DNA of 64,000 nt from Streptomyces sp. NBC_00483. Its GTDB lineage: Bacteria; Actinomycetota; Actinomycetes; Streptomycetales; Streptomycetaceae. A program made the translations under genes and the position numbers. The notes under the pieces were generated by a model, which was not told the DNA's origin, ran no database searches, and saw only the letters and a program-made list of their open reading frames with translations. Below are positions 34,219 through 41,550 of this stretch, one piece after another. Location of the stretch: contig NZ_CP107880.1 in NCBI RefSeq assembly GCF_036013745.1, forward strand, positions 3,472,001 to 3,536,000. Direction: 5' to 3'. How positions within the stretch are numbered: the stretch's first letter is position 1; every line of letters begins with the position of its first letter.

Positions 34219-35039
34219 CGACACTCGCCGCCCGGATCGCCCCCTGGCTGCCCGCCCGGCTGACCGCGGCGACGGCCCGCGCCCTGTACCCGCGCTTCGA
34301 GCCCGAGCTGACCCGGCTCGCCGACATGCTGCCCGCCGCCGGGGCCTGCGGCACGGCGGTCGACGTCGGCGGCTGGTACGGCCCGTGGACCCACCGCCTC
34401 GCGGGCCCGGCCCGCCGCGTGATCACCCTCGAACCGGTCCCGCACCTGGCCCGGGTGCTCGCCGCGTCCGCGCCGGCGAACGTGCGGGTCGTCCGAGCCG
34501 CCGCCAGCGACCGCCCCGGCACGGCCCCGCTGTGGCAGCCGCCGCACGACGAGCGCGGCGAACGCGGGGTGTCCTCGCTCGTCCGCCGCGACGACCTGCA
34601 CGCACCGACCGGCCGCGAGGTGCCCTGCGTGACCCTGGACGAACTCGCCCTGCGCGACGTCGACTTCATCAAGATCGACGTGGACGGGGCGGAGCTGCGA
34701 GTCCTGCGCGGCGCCCGCACCCTGCTCGCCCACGACCGGCCCGCCCTCTTCATCGAGCTGGAGACCCGCATCCAGCCGATCACCCCGGTCGTCGCCCATC
34801 TCCGCGCCCAGGGCTACGAGGGCTGGGTCCTGCCGGAGACCGACTGGCTACCCCTGCCCTCCTACGATCTGGCGGCCCATCAGCGCGGCACCTCCCACAT
34901 CGCCTCGCAGGGCCTGCTGCGCCGCGCCCTCACCCCGACAAGACGCCGCCCGCGGTACGTGAACTCGGTGCTGTTCCTTCCGGACGGGCGGGCCCCCGGC
35001 GACGTACGCCACCATGGAGCGCATGCCCGCACCAGCTGA
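34215..35039 (+). CDS. FkbM-family methyltransferase
   Basis: This 274-residue enzyme starts at ATG 34215 in an ATGA overlap with the Trm112 gene. Motif I is AVDVGGWYGPWTHRLAG (about residues 55-71). The FkbM domain hallmark is VDFIKIDVDGAELRVLRGA, followed by ALFIELETRI. FkbM enzymes O-methylate sugars, polyketides and glycans. In this cluster a sugar O-methyl transfer on a surface glycan is the simplest idea, without direct proof. Confidence 0.9.
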   Translation: MTTLAARIAPWLPARLTAATARALYPRFEPELTRLADMLPAAGACGTAVDVGGWYGPWTHRLAGPARRVITLEPVPHLARVLAASAPANVRVVRAAASDRPGTAPLWQPPHDERGERGVSSLVRRDDLHAPTGREVPCVTLDELALRDVDFIKIDVDGAELRVLRGARTLLAHDRPALFIELETRIQPITPVVAHLRAQGYEGWVLPETDWLPLPSYDLAAHQRGTSHIASQGLLRRALTPTRRRPRYVNSVLFLPDGRAPGDVRHHGAHARTS

Positions 35040-35601
35040 GCCCTTCACCCCGCTGGACTTCCAACTGGTCCTGCTGCGCCGCATGGCCGACCACAACCCG
35101 GACCTTGTGGAGACCGCCCGCGCCGACCTCGGTGCCTCCGTCGCCGAGATGCGGGAGGCGAACCGCCGCTGGCAGGCGAAGCTGCACTCCCGCCACCCGC
35201 AGGCGGCGGTCTCCCGCTACCGGTCCGTGCTCGGCGCCCCGGAGCGCACCCTGCTCCGCAAGGTCGGCGACCTGGAGTGCGAGGCGCTGCTGTGGCCGGT
35301 GCCGCTCTGGCCCGACCTGCGCTTCGAGGTGCTGCTCGCCCCCACGGGCGGGATCTGGAACGAGTGGCTGATCCGCACCCCCGGCACCCCGGGCCCGGCC
35401 CTGCGCACCCTCGCCGATCTGACGCCCTGGTCCTGCACGGTGGACGAGGCGGCCCGCGCCTTCGCCCCGGCCCGCCCCCTCGAAGGCTCGGCGCCCACCC
35501 GCTGGGGCCTGGCGTTCCACGCCCCGGACGAGGCGGGGACGCCCCGCGAGGTGCGGGCGGAGTTCACCTGGGGGCTGCTCCAGCGCTGGTACGAGGCCTG
35601 A
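35014..35601 (+). CDS. Conserved hypothetical protein at end of glycan cluster
   Basis: This 195-residue soluble protein was not recognised. It has no signal peptide or membrane helix. The N-terminal half is helical and charged (FQLVLLRRMADHNPDLVETA, MREANRRWQAKLHSRHPQ); the C-terminal half is rich in Trp and Pro (EALLWPVPLWPDLRFEVLLA). It overlaps the FkbM gene by 26 bp, so it belongs to the same transcript. ATG 35023 is an alternative start. The long overlap and GC-rich third positions support it as real. Confidence 0.75.
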   Translation: MERMPAPAEPFTPLDFQLVLLRRMADHNPDLVETARADLGASVAEMREANRRWQAKLHSRHPQAAVSRYRSVLGAPERTLLRKVGDLECEALLWPVPLWPDLRFEVLLAPTGGIWNEWLIRTPGTPGPALRTLADLTPWSCTVDEAARAFAPARPLEGSAPTRWGLAFHAPDEAGTPREVRAEFTWGLLQRWYEA

Positions 35602-35760
35602 GATTCACCCGCGAGGCCCATCCGGAATACGAACACAAAAAACGAACAGGGGCGCAGTTGTTCCCTTGAACAGGTGGTCGTAGCCGAAGAGTTTGCATGG
35701 GGCGTACGTGAACAACGATGCTTACGGTGCGCAAGCAACGGGCTGCAGACCGTAGCGACC

Positions 35761-35828
35761 GCATCGCGATGCACATCTCAAGTCCCAAGTCCCATATGCA
35801 CTTTGCATCACCGATGCACTTTGCATCA
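35761..35828 (+). promoter_or_regulatory. Tandem palindromic operators before a 19-aa peptide gene
   Basis: ATGCACTTTGCATCA occurs twice, perfectly, at 35796-35810 and 35814-35828, an 18-bp period. Each copy contains the inverted repeat ATGCA-CTT-TGCAT. Just upstream lies a perfect 12-bp palindrome GCATCGCGATGC (35761-35772), and a further TTTGCAT at 35691. The second copy ends 6 bp before the AGGAGA ribosome site. A repressor binding here would cover the leader. The surrounding 35602-35848 region has no other gene and is less GC-rich than its neighbours. Confidence 0.65.
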
Positions 35829-35848
35829 TCGCTAGGAGAACGCGTCAC

Positions 35849-35908
35849 ATGAACGTCATCACCGACATCGTCGCCGGCCTCGCCCACTTCCTCGGCTGGC
35901 TGGTGTAA
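35849..35908 (+). CDS. 19-residue hydrophobic peptide
   Basis: The frame ATG 35849 to TAA 35908 encodes MNVITDIVAGLAHFLGWLV. AGGAGA lies nine bases upstream, tandem operators lie immediately before it, and a strong terminator starts 20 bp after the stop, so it looks like a complete one-gene transcription unit. The peptide could form a short amphipathic or membrane-inserting helix with one acidic residue and an aromatic C-terminal end. Possible roles are a membrane-active toxin-like peptide, a signalling peptide or a small membrane-protein partner of the mbl product encoded next. The family is not recognised with certainty. Confidence 0.65.
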   Translation: MNVITDIVAGLAHFLGWLV

Positions 35909-35927
35909 CACCGTCGGACACCGAAGC

Positions 35928-35962
35928 GGCGCCGTCTCCCACGTCCCACGGGAGGCGGCGCC
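35928..35962 (+). terminator. Terminator of the 19-aa peptide gene
   Basis: A hairpin with 13-bp arms (GGCGCCGTCTCCC / GGGAGGCGGCGCC, one T-G pair) and a 9-nt loop lies between the peptide gene and mbl. It has no T-run. Confidence 0.75.
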
Positions 35963-36084
35963 CCGGCGTTTGTGGACCCGCCCGGCCTACTCCAACGAGC
36001 GCCCTCCCGCGCGCGACCGCAGGATGCCAGAAGGGTCGCCGCCCGGCGAGCCCACCACGGTCCGCGCTCTCGGGAGGATCTGCC

Positions 36085-37122
36085 ATGACCGCCAGTCTGG
36101 AGCAGTTGCGCCGCTGCCACTTCGCCGTCGATCTCGGTGCCGCGCGCACCCGCGTGTATGTGAAGGGCGCGGGCCTCGTCGTCGATGAACCGAGCGCGGC
36201 GGCGGTCAACACCCGCACCGGCGCGCTGATCGCGGTCGGCGAGTTCGCCGAGAAGATGACAGGCCGCACCCCGCACTACATCCGCGTCGTGCGCCCGGTC
36301 TCCGGCGGCACGGTCGTCGACATCGAGATGGCCCAGCGGATGCTGCGCCACCTGCTCGGCGACAAGCTCCGCCGCACCCTTCGCCGCAAGCCCCGCCTCC
36401 GTGCGGCGGCCGCCATCCCGCACGACGCGGACCCGCTGGCCCAGCGCGCCGCCGTCGAGACCCTCATCGGCCTCGGCGCCCGCCGGGTCGAGCTGGTCGA
36501 CACCCTGATCGCTGCCGCAGTCGGCTGCGGCCTCCCGGTGGAACAGCCCGAGGCCACGATGATCATCGTCTGCGGCGCGGCCACCACCCAGATCGCGGTC
36601 CTCTCGCTCGGCTCGATCGTGACGGCCGCCCGGATCCCCGTCGGCGGCGACGCCATCGACCACGCGGTCGTCCAGCACCTGCGCCAGCACCACGCGCTGA
36701 TGCTGCCGTCCCAGTCCGTACGCCCCCTGCAACTCGCCCTGAGCGGCAACGGCCTCACCCCGCAGGGCCCGGAGCAGACCGAGATCCACGGCCGCGACGT
36801 GGCGACGGGCCTGGCCCGCTCCGTACATGTGGACACCGCCGCCGTGCGCAGCGCGATCCACACCCCGCTGACCGCCGTCCTCGACGGCATCGGCAGGGTG
36901 CTGCGCGACTGCCCGCCCGACCTGGTCGCCGACCTCACGGAGCGCGGCATCATGATGGTCGGCGGCTCCGCCCTGCTGCCCGGCCTCGACCAGATGCTGC
37001 GGTCCGCGACGGGCGTCCCGGTGCACATCGCCGAGCGCCCCGACGTGTGCGCGGTGCGCGGGCTCGGCGAGATGCTGGAGGGCAGGATCCAGCCGATGTC
37101 CCTGAGCCCCCTGACCGACTGA
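36085..37122 (+). CDS. mbl: MreB-like actin homologue (Mbl type)
   Basis: This 345-residue protein starts at ATG 36085 with GGGAGG seven bases upstream. Actin-superfamily ATP-binding motifs are present: phosphate-1 HFAVDLGAARTRVYVKG, phosphate-2 MIIVCGAATTQIAVLS and adenosine MMVGGSALLPGLDQML. KPRLRAAAAIPHDADPLAQRAA is an MreB-type segment but lacks some canonical residues, as in the shorter Streptomyces Mbl. The product acts in spore-wall and sporulation septum assembly together with MreB in Streptomyces. No mreC/D or rod genes follow, so this is the separate mbl locus. A strong terminator follows. Confidence 0.88.
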   Translation: MTASLEQLRRCHFAVDLGAARTRVYVKGAGLVVDEPSAAAVNTRTGALIAVGEFAEKMTGRTPHYIRVVRPVSGGTVVDIEMAQRMLRHLLGDKLRRTLRRKPRLRAAAAIPHDADPLAQRAAVETLIGLGARRVELVDTLIAAAVGCGLPVEQPEATMIIVCGAATTQIAVLSLGSIVTAARIPVGGDAIDHAVVQHLRQHHALMLPSQSVRPLQLALSGNGLTPQGPEQTEIHGRDVATGLARSVHVDTAAVRSAIHTPLTAVLDGIGRVLRDCPPDLVADLTERGIMMVGGSALLPGLDQMLRSATGVPVHIAERPDVCAVRGLGEMLEGRIQPMSLSPLTD

Positions 37123-37164
37123 CCGCGCACACCCCCGGGCATCGAGCCCGCCCATCGGATGACA

Positions 37165-37197
37165 GATGGCCCGTCACGGTTTCCGTGACGGGCCATC
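37165..37197 (+). terminator. Perfect 15-bp hairpin after mbl
   Basis: The arms GATGGCCCGTCACGG and CCGTGACGGGCCATC with a TTT loop form a perfect stem 43 bp after the mbl stop and before the convergent tRNA gene. It probably works on both strands. Confidence 0.8.
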
Positions 37198-37245
37198 AGG
37201 TTACGTACGAGCTGGTCGCATCGTTTCTGCGCCGCGTACTTGCGG

Positions 37246-37319
37246 TGGGGCGGGTGGGACTCGAACCCACGGCCGACGGATTATGAGTCCGCTGCTCTAA
37301 CCGGCTGAGCTACCGCCCC
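37246..37319 (-). tRNA. tRNA with CAU anticodon (Ile2 or elongator Met)
   Basis: The 74-nt cloverleaf starts GGGGCGGTAGCTCAG, has a 7-bp acceptor stem (GGGGCGG/CCGCCCC), an anticodon loop CTCATAA and T-arm GGTTCGAGTCC. CCA is not fully encoded. The anticodon is CAU, and it lacks initiator features. The extra-loop and anticodon-stem bases lean toward the isoleucine (lysidine-modified) form, but elongator methionine cannot be excluded. Confidence 0.9.
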
Positions 37320-37451
37320 GTCTCAGCGTGGCGCGTACAAGTGTGCGCGCCGTCTGCCGCAGCATAGCCGCTCATACGATCTCCTGCCTCGGATGGTCCG
37401 GCTCTGCACGACCATGAGGACTCCCCGCGCGCGCGGACGGTTCCACCAGGC

Positions 37452-37484
37452 AAGAAAAAGCCCTCCGGAGTGGACTCCGGAGGG
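37452..37484 (-). terminator. Intrinsic terminator of the tRNA-Asn pair
   Basis: A perfect 11-bp hairpin (CCCTCCGGAGT / ACTCCGGAGGG, 37461-37484) is followed on the minus strand by CTTTTTCTT (37452-37460). It lies 12 bp after the 3' end of the last tRNA-Asn. Confidence 0.85.
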
Positions 37485-37496
37485 ACTTGTTCACAG

Positions 37497-37569
37497 CTCT
37501 CCCGACTGGACTCGAACCAGTAACCTGCCGGTTAACAGCCGGCTGCTCTGCCAATTGAGCTACAGGAGA
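37497..37569 (-). tRNA. tRNA-Asn (GTT), distal copy
   Basis: A 73-nt cloverleaf starts TCTCCTGTAGCTCAATTGGC with anticodon GTT in loop CTGTTAACC. Its acceptor stem TCTCCTG/CGGGAGA differs from the neighbouring copy by compensating changes. CCA is not encoded. Confidence 0.95.
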
Positions 37570-37574
37570 TCGAG

Positions 37575-37647
37575 CTCCCCCGACTGGACTCGAACCAGTA
37601 ACCTGCCGGTTAACAGCCGACTGCTCTGCCAATTGAGCTACAGGGGA
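37575..37647 (-). tRNA. tRNA-Asn (GTT), proximal copy
   Basis: A 73-nt cloverleaf starts TCCCCTGTAGCTCAATTGGC with anticodon GTT and acceptor TCCCCTG/CGGGGGA. Only 5 bp separate it from the distal copy, so the two are a recent tandem duplication and one transcript. The 180 bp between it and the YtxH-like gene holds no gene that I can see. Confidence 0.95.
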
Positions 37648-37827
37648 ATGACCTCGTTGCTTCGAACGAACCCACCTGGGTACTCACCAGGCGGCGTGCG
37701 CTCGCTGCGACACATACATTAGCGCAAGGTGGGGGGTGCTCCGCCAATCGGTATCCCTCAGGTGATCAACAAGCTCCACGATGACCGCACTGACCACGAC
37801 GCCTCACTACGGAAAGGGTGGCCGACC

Positions 37828-38139
37828 ATGCGCTATCGGCTCACATTCATCGCAGGTCTGGCCCTGGGCTACGTGCTGGGCACGAGGGCAGGTCGCGAGC
37901 GCTACGAGAAGCTGAAGAAGTCCGCGCGCGAGATCGCCCAGAACCCGACCGTGCGCAATACGGCGGAGACGGCGGCGCAGCAGACGCGGAACGTCGCGGG
38001 CAAGGCCTTCCACTCGGTGAGCGAGAAGGTCGAGAGCAAGGTTCCGGACTCGGTCGCCGACCGGGTGCGCACGCTGCGCGAGCGCGGCGGCAGCGCCGAC
38101 GGCGGGGCGACCGACGACTGGGGCACCAGCAACACCTGA
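37828..38139 (+). CDS. YtxH-like small membrane protein
   Basis: This 103-residue protein starts at ATG 37828 with AAAGGG nine bases upstream. The N-terminal MRYRLTFIAGLALGYVLGTR is one short hydrophobic helix with the GYVLGTRAGRERYEKL pattern typical of YtxH-like proteins. A long charged helical region (EIAQNPTVRNTAETAAQQTR) and a disordered acidic tail follow. Such proteins are linked to stress and the cell envelope in other bacteria. The role here is unknown. Confidence 0.8.
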   Translation: MRYRLTFIAGLALGYVLGTRAGRERYEKLKKSAREIAQNPTVRNTAETAAQQTRNVAGKAFHSVSEKVESKVPDSVADRVRTLRERGGSADGGATDDWGTSNT

Positions 38140-38206
38140 CGCCCCGGACCCTACGGCGCGAGCCCGACGGCACAGATTCCTCCGGCGGTACGGCAGAATT
38201 TCAGTC

Positions 38207-39637
38207 ATGGGGATAGTCGCCGGGCTGGACAGTTCGCCCGAATTTACGCGCATAGTCGTTTGTGACGCCGACACCGGGGCCGTGCTGCGGCAGGGGTACG
38301 CCCCGCACCCGCTGGAGGCACCGGAAGGCGGCGGACGGCCGTCCGACGTGGATCCCCAGGCGTGGCTGCTCTCACTCGGCGAGGCCGCCGGCGGCGGGCT
38401 GCTGGAGAGCGTGCAGGCCATCGGGGTCTCCGCGCAGCAGAACACCGTGGTGCCGCTGGACGCGCAGGGCAACACCGTGCGCCCGGCCCTGGTCGGCGGG
38501 GACAAGCGGGCGCAGGTCGCGGCCGCGGACCTGATCGACCGGCTCGGCTCGCGCGAGGCGTGGGCCGAGGCCGTCGGGACCGTGCCGCAGGCGGCGCTGC
38601 CGGTGACCAAGCTGCGCTGGCTTGCGCGCAGCGAGCCGGAGAACGCGGAGCAGGTGGCCGCCCTGATGCAGGCGCACGACTGGCTGGTGTGGCAGCTGCT
38701 CGGCCGGCCCGCGCGCCGGACCACCGACCGCGGCGGGGCCTCCAGCACCGGCTACTGGTCGGCGGCGACCGCCGCGTGGCGGCCCGATCTGGTGGAGCTT
38801 GCGCTCGGGCACCAGGTGGCGCTGCCGGAGGTGATCGGCCCCGGTGAGGCGGCCGGGCGGACCCCTGAGGGCCTGGTCATCTCGGCCGGGACCGGGGAGA
38901 CGATGGCCGCCGCGTTCGGGCTCGGCGTGCAGTCCGGGGACGCCGTGGTCTCGCTCGGGGCATCGGGCTCCGTGATGGCCGTGCACCACGAGGCGCTCGT
39001 GGACTCCAGCGGCTCCATCACCTCGCTCGCCGACGCGACCGGAATGCATCTTCCCGTCGTGCATACGTCGAACGCCGTACGGGCGCTGCGGGGCACGGTC
39101 GAGATGCTGGGGCTCGACGGAGGCCTGGAGGAGCTGTCCGAGCTGGCCATGAAGTCGACGCCGGGCGCCCACGGACTCGTACTCCTGCCCTATCTGGAGG
39201 GCGAGAAGACGCCGAATCTGCCGCACACCGCGGGGACGCTGAGCGGGCTGCGAAGAGAGTCCATGAAGCCCGAGCATCTGGCGCGGGCCTCCTTCGAGGG
39301 CATGCTGTGCGGGCTCGCCGACGCGATGGATGTGCTGCGTGGGCGTGGCGTGGAGATACGGCGGGTGTTCCTGCTGGGCGCCGCCGCCGAGCTGCACGCG
39401 GTGCAGAGCGTGGCGCCGGCCGTGTTCGGGGCGCAGGTCGTGGTGCCGCAGCCCGCGGACTACGCGGCGATCGGCGCGGCGCGACAGGCCGCGTGGGCGC
39501 TGAACGGGCAGTTGCCGCAGTGGCAGGGCGCGGCCGCGCAGGTCTTCGAGGCGGGCGACGAGCTGCCGGTGGGCCAGGCGGTGCGGCAGCAGTACCGGGC
39601 CGTACGGGACCAGATCCACCCCGGCGCGTTCGCCTGA
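38207..39637 (+). CDS. FGGY-family carbohydrate kinase (xylulokinase-like)
   Basis: This 476-residue protein starts at ATG 38207 with no strong ribosome site. Its two ribonuclease-H-like domains carry GIVAGLDSSPEFTRIVVCD (phosphate 1), QAIGVSAQQNTVVPLDAQG and VISAGTGETMAAAFGLGVQ (adenosine/phosphate 2). DAVVSLGASGSVMAV and FLLGAAAELHAVQSVAP lie toward the C-terminus. It phosphorylates a ketopentose or polyol, probably D-xylulose, using ATP. No xylose isomerase is in the window. The gene stands alone between the YtxH-like gene and the ABC exporter pair. Confidence 0.87.
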   Translation: MGIVAGLDSSPEFTRIVVCDADTGAVLRQGYAPHPLEAPEGGGRPSDVDPQAWLLSLGEAAGGGLLESVQAIGVSAQQNTVVPLDAQGNTVRPALVGGDKRAQVAAADLIDRLGSREAWAEAVGTVPQAALPVTKLRWLARSEPENAEQVAALMQAHDWLVWQLLGRPARRTTDRGGASSTGYWSAATAAWRPDLVELALGHQVALPEVIGPGEAAGRTPEGLVISAGTGETMAAAFGLGVQSGDAVVSLGASGSVMAVHHEALVDSSGSITSLADATGMHLPVVHTSNAVRALRGTVEMLGLDGGLEELSELAMKSTPGAHGLVLLPYLEGEKTPNLPHTAGTLSGLRRESMKPEHLARASFEGMLCGLADAMDVLRGRGVEIRRVFLLGAAAELHAVQSVAPAVFGAQVVVPQPADYAAIGAARQAAWALNGQLPQWQGAAAQVFEAGDELPVGQAVRQQYRAVRDQIHPGAFA

Positions 39638-39810
39638 CACCGGTGCGGCGGCCGGACTTTGAGCACTCTTGGATAAATCGGTTGAGGTAACGCGGGTGGA
39701 GTGTCGGACGATAGGGCTCCATGCGTCGCCGTAGTGACAGACGGCGCGCGCGGCGATCCCCCTCCCCGCTCACCGCTCCCACCCCGACCGCCGACCACGA
39801 GAGACCGAGC

Positions 39811-41550
39811 GTGCTCATAAAACTTCTGCGGACCTATCTCCGTCCGTACAAGAAACCCATCGGGCTGCTGGTGCTGCTGCAGTTCCTGCAGACCTGCGCC
39901 TCGCTGTATCTGCCCACCCTGAACGCCGACATCATTGACAACGGTGTCGTGAACGGCGACACCGGCTACATCCTGGAGTTCGGCGCCCTGATGCTGGGCG
40001 TCACCGTCGTCCAGGTCGTCTGCAACACCGGCGCCGTCTACTTCGGCGCCCGGACCGCCGCGGCGGTCGGCCGGGACCTGCGGGCGGGGATCTTCGACCG
40101 CGTGCAGTCCTTCTCGGCCCGCGAGGTCGGCCAGTTCGGCGCCCCTTCGCTGATCACCCGCACCACGAACGACGTGCAGCAGGTCCAGATGCTGGCCCTG
40201 ATGACGTTCACGCTGGTGGCCTCGGCGCCGATCATGTGTGTCGGCGGCGTCGTCATGGCGCTCGGCCTGGACGTGCCGCTGTCGGGCGTGCTGCTCGCCG
40301 TGCTGCCCGTCATGGCGATCGTCCTGTCGCTGATCATCCGCAAGATGCGGCCGTTGTTCCGGTCCATGCAGGTCAAGCTGGACACGGTGAACCGGGTGCT
40401 GCGCGAGCAGATCACCGGCAACCGCGTCATCCGCGCCTTCGTCCGCGACGACTTCGAGAAGGACCGGTTCGGAGCCGCGAACCGGGACCTGACCGATGTG
40501 TCGGTCGCCACCGGCCGGATCATGGCACTGATGTTCCCGTTCGTGATGACGATCGTGAACGTCGCGTCCATCGCCGTCGTCTGGTTCGGCGCGCACCGCA
40601 TCGACAGCGGCGGCATGCAGATCGGTGACCTGACCGCGTTCCTCGCGTATCTGATGCAGATCGTGATGAGCGTGATGATGGCCACGTTCATGTTCATGAT
40701 GATGCCGCGCGCCGAGGTGTGCGCCGAGCGCATCCAGGAAGTGCTCGGCACCGATTCGAGTGTGGTGCCGCCACGGCCCGACGCGTCGGTGCGTGAACTG
40801 CGCCGCCACGGCCATCTGGAGCTGCGGGGCGCCGACTTCGGCTACCCGGGCGCCGAGGAACCCATCCTGCGCGGCATCGACATCACGGCCCGCCCCGGCG
40901 AGACCACGGCCATCATCGGGTCGACCGGCAGCGGCAAGTCGACGCTGCTCGGCCTCGTGCCGCGGCTGTACGACACCACGGCCGGCACGGTCTACGTGGA
41001 CGGCGAGGACGTCCGCGGGATCGACCCGGCACTGATGGCGAAGACGGTCGGGCTCGTGCCGCAGAAGCCGTACCTGTTCTCCGGCACCGTCGCCACGAAC
41101 CTGCGCTACGGCAATCCGGACGCCACCGACGACGAGCTGTGGCACGCGCTGGAAGTGGCGCAGGCCAAGGGGTTCGTCGGCAAGCTGGAGAGCGGGCTCG
41201 ACGCACCCATCACGCAGGGCGGTACCAACGTCTCCGGCGGTCAGCGCCAGCGCCTCGCCATCGCGCGCACGCTGGTGCAGCGGCCGGAGATCTACCTCTT
41301 CGACGACTCGTTCTCCGCGCTCGACTACGCGACCGACGCGGCGCTGCGCCGGGCGCTCGGCGAGGAGACCGCCGAGGCGACCGTGGTGATCGTGGCCCAG
41401 CGGGTCTCGACGATCCGCGACGCCGACACGATCATCGTGCTCGACGAGGGCCGCGTCGTCGGCACCGGACGCCATCACGAGCTGATGGCCGACAACGAGA
41501 CGTACCGGGAGATCGTTCTCTCCCAGCTGACGGAAGCGGAGGCCGCCTGA
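39811..41550 (+). CDS. ABC exporter half-transporter A (membrane domain + ATPase, degenerate catalytic residues)
   Basis: This 579-residue protein is placed at GTG 39811 (VLIKLLRTYLRPYKK). The frame is open 30 codons further upstream but that part is basic and unlike the family. Six membrane helices precede the ATPase with Walker A IGSTGSGKST, signature VSGGQRQRLA and Walker B IYLFDDSFSALD. Asp replaces the catalytic Glu and Gln replaces the switch His (VAQRVST). It overlaps half-transporter B by 1 bp (TGATG) and should form a heterodimer with it. The substrate is unknown. Confidence 0.9.
   Translation: MLIKLLRTYLRPYKKPIGLLVLLQFLQTCASLYLPTLNADIIDNGVVNGDTGYILEFGALMLGVTVVQVVCNTGAVYFGARTAAAVGRDLRAGIFDRVQSFSAREVGQFGAPSLITRTTNDVQQVQMLALMTFTLVASAPIMCVGGVVMALGLDVPLSGVLLAVLPVMAIVLSLIIRKMRPLFRSMQVKLDTVNRVLREQITGNRVIRAFVRDDFEKDRFGAANRDLTDVSVATGRIMALMFPFVMTIVNVASIAVVWFGAHRIDSGGMQIGDLTAFLAYLMQIVMSVMMATFMFMMMPRAEVCAERIQEVLGTDSSVVPPRPDASVRELRRHGHLELRGADFGYPGAEEPILRGIDITARPGETTAIIGSTGSGKSTLLGLVPRLYDTTAGTVYVDGEDVRGIDPALMAKTVGLVPQKPYLFSGTVATNLRYGNPDATDDELWHALEVAQAKGFVGKLESGLDAPITQGGTNVSGGQRQRLAIARTLVQRPEIYLFDDSFSALDYATDAALRRALGEETAEATVVIVAQRVSTIRDADTIIVLDEGRVVGTGRHHELMADNETYREIVLSQLTEAEAA

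Noticed and set aside
37246..37647. tRNA genes as the attachment site of an integrated element
   Set aside because: No integrase, direct-repeat attL/attR pair or shift in base composition is present on either side.
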